23,946 nucleotides of DNA from Alphaproteobacteria bacterium (GTDB lineage Bacteria > Pseudomonadota > Alphaproteobacteria > Rhodobacterales > Rhodobacteraceae), in assembly GCA_030425945.1 (NCBI GenBank), contig JAUHZL010000006.1, positions 1-23,946 of the forward strand, in the 5' to 3' direction. Below, piece by piece: positions 6,925-11,958 of this stretch. The notes below the pieces were generated by a model, which did not search any database, was not told the DNA's origin, and was given only the letters and a program-made list of their open reading frames with translations. The position numbers and the translations under genes are program-made. Position 1 is the first letter of the stretch. Every line of letters starts with the position of its first letter.

Positions 6925-8183
6925 ACGTGCATCACGACCCCTTTGCCGATCTGCCCCCGGCGGATGACGTGCCCCCGGATGATCGGTTCCCGCCGATGGA
7001 CTCCTATGCGCCTGCGCAGGCCGCTGGAAAGCCATTCCGCTTTGTCGCGGTCGGTGATCTGGAATACCGCCCGCCCGAATTTCTGGTGGACGGCCTGATC
7101 GAGACGGATACGCTTGGTCTGATCTTCGGTGATCCGGGCTGCGGCAAAAGTTTCCTCGCCGTGGATATCGCCTTGTCAGTCGCGACGGGCACGCCCTTCC
7201 ACGGCAGGCCTACACGGAAGGGCGCGGTGTTCTTCATTGCCGGCGAGGGGCACAACGGCCTCGCACGTCGCTTTGCGGCATGGAGCAAAGCGCGCGACAT
7301 ACCTCTCCATGGCGTGCCGCTCTTCAAGTCGCAGCGCGCCGCGCAATTTCTGGACGGTGCCAGCGCGCAGGCCGTTTCAGACGCCGTAGCCGGACTGGCC
7401 ACGCAGCACGGCCAACCTGCGCTGATTGTTATCGACACGCTGGCGCGAAACTTCGGGGCAGGAGACGAAAACAACACCGCGGACATGAGCGAATTCGTGG
7501 TGGCCGTCGATGACCTGAAAGCACGCTTCCCCGGCTGCGCCGTCCTGATCGTCCATCACTCAGGGCACGCGGAAAAACAACGCGCCCGTGGCGCGATGGC
7601 ACTCAAAGGCGCGCTCGACTGCGAATTCCGTGTCGAGAAGGACGGGCCAGCAATGAAGCTGGTGAACACCAAGATGAAAGACGCGGAGCCGCCGCAAGAT
7701 ATCCATTTCAGGTTCGAGCCGGTCGAACTCAATGAAGAGGCTACAAGCGCGGTGCTGGAGGCCTCAGAGGCACCCATGCGGACCCACAAGCTAACGCCCG
7801 CTCAGCGCCTCGCACTTGACACATACGCGACAGCCGCCGCCGACCAGCAATGCTGGAAGAATGACATCTTCCAAGGGCTGCACGTCGAGGCGTGGCGCGG
7901 CCCCTTCTACGCCCGGCATACGGCAGATACCGCAGACGGCAAGCGCAAGGCCTTCCAGCGGGTTCGGGCTGATCTGGTGGCGCTGGGGCAGATGACCGTC
8001 GAGGATGACGTTTACACGGCCACGGACAGGGGCGTGAAGGCGGCCATAAGCCTACAGCGGGACATGCGGGACATAGCGGGACAATTTGAAAATGTCCCGG
8101 TGCAGAAGCCGGAAATAGCGGGACAAGCGGGACAAATGCCTAAAGCATGTCCCGCGTCCCGCCCGGACTGGGGGAAAAAATGA
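6921..8183 (+). CDS. RepA-like AAA family ATPase / replicative helicase
   Basis: A 420-aa RecA-fold hexameric helicase-type ATPase of the RepA/AAA_25 group common in phages, satellites and plasmids. It would load at or unwind the element's replication origin. Visible motifs: Walker A GDPGCGKS (residues 70-77), the FIAGEGHNGLARR segment typical of the RepA group, Walker B LIVID (168-172), and a sensor-like VLIVHHSGH (208-216) followed by RARGAMALKGALD. From about residue 250 it loses family similarity. The last ~55 codons run through repeated GCGGGACA units, giving GQ-rich low-complexity sequence (AGQAGQMPKACP). The ATG overlaps the upstream stop. No primase domain is obvious. Confidence 0.88.
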   Translation: MNVHHDPFADLPPADDVPPDDRFPPMDSYAPAQAAGKPFRFVAVGDLEYRPPEFLVDGLIETDTLGLIFGDPGCGKSFLAVDIALSVATGTPFHGRPTRKGAVFFIAGEGHNGLARRFAAWSKARDIPLHGVPLFKSQRAAQFLDGASAQAVSDAVAGLATQHGQPALIVIDTLARNFGAGDENNTADMSEFVVAVDDLKARFPGCAVLIVHHSGHAEKQRARGAMALKGALDCEFRVEKDGPAMKLVNTKMKDAEPPQDIHFRFEPVELNEEATSAVLEASEAPMRTHKLTPAQRLALDTYATAAADQQCWKNDIFQGLHVEAWRGPFYARHTADTADGKRKAFQRVRADLVALGQMTVEDDVYTATDRGVKAAISLQRDMRDIAGQFENVPVQKPEIAGQAGQMPKACPASRPDWGKK

Positions 8184-8208
8184 GATCAAAAGCGGGACAA
8201 GCGGGACA
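8057..8208. repeat. GCGGGACA iteron cluster (candidate replication origin)
   Basis: Seven exact direct copies of GCGGGACA start at 8057, 8066, 8076, 8118, 8127, 8192 and 8201. One exact inverted copy lies at 8148-8155, and two inverted copies with one mismatch lie at 8093-8100 and 8155-8162. Adjacent direct copies repeat every 9-10 bp, about one helical turn. Direct/inverted pairs form two hairpins (8076-8099 and 8127-8155). The cluster spans the end of the rep gene and the start of the next ORF, a usual place for a phage or satellite origin bound by its own Rep. Confidence 0.7.
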
Positions 8209-8398
8209 AAACGAAATGGGCGGCAAAATGACCCGCCGCGACGACATCGCCTGCCGGGTGGAGCGGGCGCTGGAGCCGATCCTTGATGGCATCGCCTCGC
8301 AGCGTTCCGACGCCTACCGCAGTAGCCTCCTGCACGTCGCCGCAGCCCTTCGGGCGGAGGCTGCCGAAATCGAAGCCCTCGCAAGTGAAAGCAAATAG
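8180..8398 (+). CDS. Small hypothetical protein downstream of rep (72 aa)
   Basis: ATG 8180 overlaps the rep stop (ATGA) and has a GGGGG tract 5 nt upstream; in-frame ATGs at 8216 and 8228 would skip the iteron-encoded GQAGQ residues. The rest is a helical protein (RVERALEPILDGIASQR...LHVAAALRAEAAEIEALA) that could form a coiled coil. No family recognised. It is followed 1 bp later by another small gene. Confidence 0.55.
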   Translation: MRSKAGQAGQNEMGGKMTRRDDIACRVERALEPILDGIASQRSDAYRSSLLHVAAALRAEAAEIEALASESK

Positions 8399-8399
8399 C

Positions 8400-8651
8400 A
8401 TGACCCCATTCCAAGACCTCGCCGCCGTGATCCTCGATGAAGAAAAGGCCGCCGTTGCGCACCTGATCGGGCAGCACGTCGCCGAGATCCGCGACCAGCC
8501 CGACGGGCCGGTGCGCGCCCGCATCTTCGCAGCCGCTGCGATGGTCGGCGGCGCGGAACTACATTCAGCGCTGGAAGGCCCGGAGGCAACCGCCCGCCAA
8601 CTCCGACGCCTGGCCGATCGGTTCGACGCCGCGACCGGCCCGTCACATTGA
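8400..8651 (+). CDS. Small hypothetical protein (83 aa)
   Basis: Starts at ATG 8400, one base after the TAG of the preceding gene, so it is read as part of the rep operon. Acidic, alanine-rich and helical (PFQDLAAVILDEEKAAVAHLIGQHVAEIRD), with a second helical block (ATARQLRRLADRFDAATG). No family recognised. Its stop codon overlaps the -35 element of the candidate capsid promoter. Confidence 0.55.
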   Translation: MTPFQDLAAVILDEEKAAVAHLIGQHVAEIRDQPDGPVRARIFAAAAMVGGAELHSALEGPEATARQLRRLADRFDAATGPSH

Positions 8652-8685
8652 CCGGACAGTCCCTAGGATGTAAATACTGCTTACA
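8648..8685 (+). promoter_or_regulatory. Candidate capsid-operon promoter with operator dyad
   Basis: TTGACC at 8648-8653 is followed after exactly 17 bp by TAAATA at 8671-8676. An inverted repeat TGTAA/TTACA (8669-8673 and 8681-8685, 7-nt spacer) straddles the -10 and expected start site, suggesting control by a dimeric regulator. The transcript would have a leader of about 165 nt before the capsid ATG. Prediction by inspection only. Confidence 0.45.
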
Positions 8686-8848
8686 TGGCTGCTCGCGACG
8701 CGACGGCTGATCACACCCGACCCGCCGCTGCGACGCACGGCTGGTCGCCTGACACTCTCCGCGACGCGGGGCTGCGATGGACCTCGAACCCCGAAATGCA
8801 CACGGGGCGCGCGACCATTACGCATGCCCCCCATCCTGGAGTGATCCA

Positions 8849-10207
8849 ATGCCCAACTCTCACGCGGCAGCCCGTAAGCACTGCCAGCCCTTTTGCTCCA
8901 CCCTGCGCAAAGCGGGTGCCGACCTTGAAGCCTTCGCCCCTCACGAACTGTCGTGGCAGGACCTCTGCCGTGTCGAGCGTGATGCGCGCCAAGCTGCCAA
9001 AGCCCTCCCCGACCGTATCCGCGACTGGGACGAGGCCGCCGCCGCCGAGATGGAAGCCGCGTTTGATCTGCTGACCGAAATTGCCGATCTCTGCGAAGCC
9101 GACAAGGATGCGCGCAATGAACGCGGCGACCGTGGCCCTTGGGCTGGCGTTGATCTGAGCCGCCGCCCCCTCGGTCACGTCGGCTCGACCGGCTGCGGTG
9201 ACTACGGCACCGAGGTAGGCGAAGGTCGCCAATGGAACCTGAAGCCTGAGGAGCGCAGCACGACATGGGCGCAGGCCCGCGTGCAAGACGACTATCGCGG
9301 CCTTACCGTTGGGCAATTCCTGCGGGCGGCGATCACCGGCGCATCGTCGGATGTAGAACGCCGCGCCCTCGCCGCTGGCACTGACAGCGCAGGCGGCTTC
9401 ACCGTCCCGACCATCCTCTCGGCCCAGCTCATCGACAAGCTGCGAGCGCAGTCTGTCGTGGTGCAGGCAGGCGCGCGGACGGTGCCGCTGGAAGGCAAGA
9501 CCAACGTCGCCAAGGTGCTGACCGATCCGGTGCCCGCATGGCGCGCCGAGAACGCGGCGGTGAACGAGAGCGACCCTACCTTCGGACAAGTCACCTTTGA
9601 CCCGCAGTCGCTGGCCGTGATGACCAAGGTGTCGTTCGAACTGATGGACGATTCTGTGAACATCGCCGAGGCCCTGCCGAACATCATGGCTGCCGCGCTG
9701 GCGCAGGAACTCGACCGGGTGGCGCTGCTAGGCTCTGGGACGGCTCCTGAGCCGCGTGGCGTGGCGAACCTTGCCAGCGTCTCGACCGAGGCCTTAGGCG
9801 GCAGCCTGAGCAACTACGGCCCGTTCCTGCGAGGCCGCACCGCGCTCCTGACCGCCAACGTCGGAGAGCCTAGCGCAATCATCGCCCACCCGCGCGATGA
9901 AGGCACGGTGTCCGGGTTCGTGGATAGCACGGGCCAGCCGTTGAACGTGCCGGTGCGCATCGGCAGCGTTCCCATGTTGACCACTACGCAGATCCCGGTG
10001 GACGGCGGCACGGGGTCGGACGAGTCGACCATCTTTATCGGCGACTTCACCCGGCTGCTGATCGGCATGCGGCAGGAAATCCGCGTGGACCTCCTGCGGG
10101 AGCGTTACGCAGATAACATGCAATACGGCCTCATTGCTCACCTGCGTGCCGATGTGGTCGCGGAACACGATCAGGCGTTCCACACCATCACCGGCGTTCA
10201 GGGCTGA
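8849..10207 (+). CDS. HK97-fold phage major capsid protein
   Basis: A 452-aa protein. Residues from about 175 onward match the HK97-type (Phage_capsid) family: GTDSAGGFTVPTILSAQLID, AWRAENAAVNESDPTFGQV, VSFELMDDSVNIAEALPN, LAQELDRVALLGSGTAPEPRG and the C-terminal RYADNMQYGLIAHLRADVV. The first ~170 residues are charged and helical, as in the scaffolding delta domain that a prohead protease normally removes, yet no protease gene is present. ATG 8849 is chosen for its GGAG 7 nt upstream; an in-frame ATG at 8777 has no RBS. It would form the shell of a head, either for the element's own particles or by mixing with helper capsids (inference). Confidence 0.93.
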   Translation: MPNSHAAARKHCQPFCSTLRKAGADLEAFAPHELSWQDLCRVERDARQAAKALPDRIRDWDEAAAAEMEAAFDLLTEIADLCEADKDARNERGDRGPWAGVDLSRRPLGHVGSTGCGDYGTEVGEGRQWNLKPEERSTTWAQARVQDDYRGLTVGQFLRAAITGASSDVERRALAAGTDSAGGFTVPTILSAQLIDKLRAQSVVVQAGARTVPLEGKTNVAKVLTDPVPAWRAENAAVNESDPTFGQVTFDPQSLAVMTKVSFELMDDSVNIAEALPNIMAAALAQELDRVALLGSGTAPEPRGVANLASVSTEALGGSLSNYGPFLRGRTALLTANVGEPSAIIAHPRDEGTVSGFVDSTGQPLNVPVRIGSVPMLTTTQIPVDGGTGSDESTIFIGDFTRLLIGMRQEIRVDLLRERYADNMQYGLIAHLRADVVAEHDQAFHTITGVQG

Positions 10208-10216
10208 CGACACAGG

Positions 10217-10249
10217 GGAGGGGCAGGTCTAGGACGGCTTGCCCCCTCC
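10217..10249 (+). other. Hairpin between capsid gene and terS
   Basis: GGAGGGGCA (10217-10225) and TGCCCCCTCC (10240-10249) are inverted arms with one bulged base, starting 10 bp after the capsid stop. No U-run follows, so it may be an RNA-stabilising or attenuating hairpin rather than a strong terminator. Confidence 0.4.
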
Positions 10250-10315
10250 GCTACCGGCGTTCGGACATCTCTGTCATCGCGCCTTCCCCCGGTTCAATTA
10301 ACCCCGAGGCCAAGC

Positions 10316-10645
10316 ATGGACCTTTCGACCGATCACCTCGCCCCTGAGACCCGCGCATGGGTGGAGGCCGTGGCGGCTGATTTTGAACTCGAACGGCATC
10401 ATCACCGCCTCTTGATGCTGGCGGCGCAAGCCTTCGACAGGGCCGAGGAAGCGCGGCAGATACTGAGCCGCGACGGTCTAGTGACATGCACCGATGCTGG
10501 CGGCCTCAAGGCCCATCCGTGTGTCGGCATCGAGAGAGATTCGCGCGTTGCCTTCGCGCGCCTGCTGCGCGAACTCGACCTCGACCTGGTCGGCACCGAG
10601 GCCGATGGCCCCCGCCCGCCGTCCCTGCGCTCGAACCGGGGCTGA
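10316..10645 (+). CDS. terS: P27-family phage terminase small subunit (TerS)
   Basis: A 109-aa protein matching the P27-type small terminase family: an N-terminal helical DNA-binding region (LAPETRAWVEAVAADFELERHH), the helix FDRAEEARQILSRDGL, then the family signature of a small turn followed by HPCVGIERDSRVAFARLLRELDLD. TerS oligomers recognise the packaging site and recruit the large terminase ATPase. GAGG lies 6 nt before the ATG. No large subunit follows, which is the arrangement in satellites that use their own TerS to redirect a helper's TerL. The next ORF begins 2 bp after the stop. Confidence 0.88.
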   Translation: MDLSTDHLAPETRAWVEAVAADFELERHHHRLLMLAAQAFDRAEEARQILSRDGLVTCTDAGGLKAHPCVGIERDSRVAFARLLRELDLDLVGTEADGPRPPSLRSNRG

Positions 10646-10647
10646 CG

Positions 10648-10887
10648 ATGGCCAAGCTGCGCCGCGTCCGATCCAAGCGCCAAGAGATCACCCCCGCCGC
10701 CGTGGCCGCATACCGGGCCGCTGGGCCGGGTTCTGTTGAAGCGCAGGGTCACGCCTGCCTGATCTGTGACGACGCTCTGGCGGACGCTCTGGGCGTCTCT
10801 GCGCTGGTCTGGCTGGCCGGTGGCGCTGATCTGGTCGAGAGGCTGGAACAAGCCGCTCGGGTCGGTGGCGTTTTCGTGGGTGACTGA
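10648..10887 (+). CDS. Small hypothetical protein after terS (79 aa)
   Basis: ATG 10648 lies 2 bp after the terS stop, so it is part of the same unit. The N-terminus is strongly basic (MAKLRRVRSKRQEITPAAVAAYRA), the middle contains CLICDD and the C-terminus is helical (GADLVERLEQAARVGGVF). No family recognised. The position right after TerS, where a large terminase would normally start, is notable, but the sequence shows no Walker motif and is not a terL fragment. Confidence 0.6.
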   Translation: MAKLRRVRSKRQEITPAAVAAYRAAGPGSVEAQGHACLICDDALADALGVSALVWLAGGADLVERLEQAARVGGVFVGD

Positions 10888-10945
10888 CGCAGCCCTGCGC
10901 CGATCCAGCCGTTACTTACCCTCGACCCGAGCGGCCCGAGATAGA

Positions 10946-10987
10946 GGCCCGCCGCGCGCCTAGATGCGCGCTCTCCATGGGCGGGCC
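10946..10987 (+). other. Nested GC-rich hairpin
   Basis: Outer arms GGCCCGCC (10946-10953) and GGCGGGCC (10980-10987) enclose an inner hairpin of GCGCGC arms (10954-10959 and 10966-10971) with a CTAGAT loop, leaving an 8-nt bulge on the 3' side. Such a strong stem 58 bp after the terS unit could stop or stabilise its transcript, or be a DNA structure used in packaging. There is no U-run. Confidence 0.5.
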
Positions 10988-11032
10988 GAAGTCCCTGCGG
11001 GGGACGCTAGATCATACCACAGCACGGGCTAA

Positions 11033-11056
11033 GGACCAACGGGCGCGCCCGAAATG
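11033..11056. repeat. 24-bp direct repeat, copy 1
   Basis: Identical over 24 bp to 11462-11485. The centre is the perfect 12-bp palindrome CGGGCGCGCCCG, with a GGACCAA left flank and AAATG on the right. The two copies, 429 bp apart, enclose the 49-aa ORF. Confidence 0.9.
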
Positions 11057-11235
11057 GCGATTGACTTCTGTCCGAATCGAGTATCACATGATCCTGCTCA
11101 ATTGAGTAGGTGCGGGATACCCTCTCCCGCGCGGTGGTCACGGCAAGGCAGGGTAACTCATGGTCTCGTGTGGTGCGGCACGTGCGGCACGGCTTGGCGG
11201 TCAAGGCTGACCGACAAACCTTGGAGACCATTAAA

Positions 11236-11385
11236 ATGAACTACCAGAAACGCAAATGGCGTGATGCAATTCGCAAACGGTATGTCTCGGAGACAGGAAA
11301 GAGTGACTACTCATCCCCTGACTTTGAGGCATGGCTAGTTTGCGAGGGCATCATCGAAGCTAAACCGGCTTCGGATGAACGCTAG
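11236..11385 (+). CDS. Small hypothetical protein between 24-bp repeats (49 aa)
   Basis: ATG 11236 has GGAG 9 nt upstream. The protein is basic at the start (MNYQKRKWRDAIRKRYVSET) and acidic toward the end (FEAWLVCEGIIEAKP), with lower GC and more even codon use than the chromosome. The pattern recalls small phage proteins of unknown function. No family recognised. It stands alone within a cassette bounded by two 24-bp repeats, so it may be accessory cargo. Confidence 0.5.
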   Translation: MNYQKRKWRDAIRKRYVSETGKSDYSSPDFEAWLVCEGIIEAKPASDER

Positions 11386-11461
11386 CATGCGCTAGAACGT
11401 TCCCCGGGCGGCCGAGTGTCGTTCCCGGGGGGCGATCTGACCTAATCATGACTAAAGTCAC

Positions 11462-11485
11462 GGACCAACGGGCGCGCCCGAAATG
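11462..11485. repeat. 24-bp direct repeat, copy 2
   Basis: Second exact copy of the 11033-11056 repeat. A 12-bp dyad, TGACT-AA-AGTCA, lies immediately upstream (11449-11460) at this copy only. Confidence 0.9.
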
Positions 11486-11599
11486 CCGCATCCTTGATCT
11501 GCTGCACCCATGGCCGCCTAGACCGAGGCCTGACCGCCTAGGCCGGTTCTGGGCGGGCCGGTTGCCTCCCACTACATCATGACCGATGCCGGCACGCCT

Positions 11600-11627
11600 C
11601 GACATGAAGATGATCATCTTCTTGTCG
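11600..11627. promoter_or_regulatory. 28-bp dyad with perfect 16-bp centre
   Basis: The centre, GAAGATGATCATCTTC (11606-11621), is a perfect 16-bp palindrome. Symmetry continues for five more base pairs on each side after a single T/T mismatch, to 11600 and 11627. It lies in non-coding DNA about 200 bp inside attR. Candidate binding site for a dimeric protein or a packaging/cleavage site; no T-run follows that would make it an intrinsic terminator. Confidence 0.6.
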
Positions 11628-11770
11628 CTTATCAGACCTGCGGTCGGAACCGGCGTCGGGCTTTGATGCTGGTTCGACGGCGGCATGAGGATGCGCGAGG
11701 GCTTCACCTCTGTGGCCTTGAAGCGGGCAGATTAGCCCGATGCCTCGGTCGCGCTGCCACCTCTGCTTTT

Positions 11771-11789
11771 CGCAAACGAAATCGCAAAC
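11771..11789. repeat. GCAAACG arm-type sites beside attR
   Basis: Two direct copies of TCGCAAACG (motif at 11771-11777 and 11783-11789), 12 bp apart and 44 bp inside the attR repeat. They match the cluster at the other end of the element (4212-4268). An AT-rich tract follows at 11791-11813, as expected of a bendable att arm. Confidence 0.5.
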
Positions 11790-11820
11790 GGGCATATAAA
11801 ATTACTTTATTTTGAATGAC

Positions 11821-11919
11821 TTATACGTAAAAGTCGGTCCAGTCCATCATCGGGGCGACGGACAGGCGCGCGGCACGGTCGAGGGCCGGGTCCGGGGTCT
11901 GGGCGGGTCGGTGGGTCAT
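11821..11919 (-). pseudogene. dusA: Stranded native 5' end of dusA
   Basis: From ATG 11919 the frame reads MTHRPAQTPDPALDRAAR, then LSVAPMMDWTD, then leaves dusA at the att core and stops after three element-encoded codons (TAA at 11821-11823). The 32-aa peptide has no catalytic part and is the remnant left when the element entered dusA. The tex stop is 39 bp upstream, so before integration tex and dusA were probably one transcription unit. It may still be transcribed, and sequesters the original dusA promoter and RBS. Confidence 0.9.
11833..11859. repeat. attR: direct-repeat attachment site at tex side
   Basis: Copy of the attL repeat (26 of 27 bp identical; mismatch at 11851). To its right lies the native 5' end of dusA, and to its left the end of the element. 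Confidence 0.93.
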
Positions 11920-11958
11920 GCGGGGCCAGATAGCCCCCTCCGCCCCGCCATGCAATTC

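Larger units (their letters stand above)
10888..11235. other. Non-coding structured stretch after terS unit
   Basis: No convincing gene in these 348 bp. It holds a nested GC-rich hairpin (10946-10987), the first copy of a 24-bp repeat (11033-11056), a 10-bp palindrome CTCAATTGAG (11097-11106) and a doubled TGCGGCACG near 11174-11191. TTGACT at 11060-11065 could be a -35 element for the small ORF at 11236, but the spacing to any -10 is poor. Confidence 0.5.
11386..11820. other. Non-coding right end of element
   Basis: No supported gene in these 435 bp; open frames here lack an RBS and cross the palindromes. It contains inverted repeats CCCCGGG/CCCGGGG (11402-11430) and TGACT/AGTCA (11449-11460), the second 24-bp repeat, two CCGCCTAG direct repeats (11514 and 11534), a 28-bp near-perfect dyad (11600-11627), a CGGGC/GCCCG hairpin (11724-11739), two GCAAACG sites and an AT-rich tract before attR. 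Confidence 0.6.
4064..11850 (+). mobile_element. dusA-integrated phage satellite-like element (~7.8 kb)
   Basis: Bounded by direct repeats inside dusA (attL 4064-4090, attR 11833-11859); the unit from repeat to repeat is 7769 bp. It visibly has lower GC than its flanks. All genes read rightward: integrase, a 157-aa unknown, excisionase-like protein, small unknowns, RepA-like ATPase, two small unknowns, HK97 major capsid protein, P27 TerS, and small unknowns. No large terminase, portal, protease or tail gene is present. dusA is a documented integration locus for a family of tyrosine recombinases of prophages and genomic islands. Integration plus replication plus capsid plus TerS is the gene logic of a phage-inducible island that borrows helper functions; that role is inferred. 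A deleted prophage is the alternative. Confidence 0.88.

Noticed and set aside
8057..8208. CRISPR array
   Set aside because: Repeat units are only 8 bp, occur in both orientations and have no regular spacers; iterons fit better. No CRISPR array or cas gene is visible in the window.
8685..9074. 129-codon ORF overlapping the start of the capsid gene
   Set aside because: It overlaps the capsid coding region in another frame and has no RBS; it is in the expected leader of the capsid transcript.
11579..11815. 78-codon plus-strand ORF near attR
   Set aside because: No RBS, crosses the 28-bp dyad and the arm sites, and resembles no protein; treated as non-coding.
10888..11820. Remnant of a large terminase or portal gene after terS
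   Set aside because: Checked the open frames for Walker motifs or portal-like sequence and saw none; the region is repeats and dyads rather than a decayed gene.
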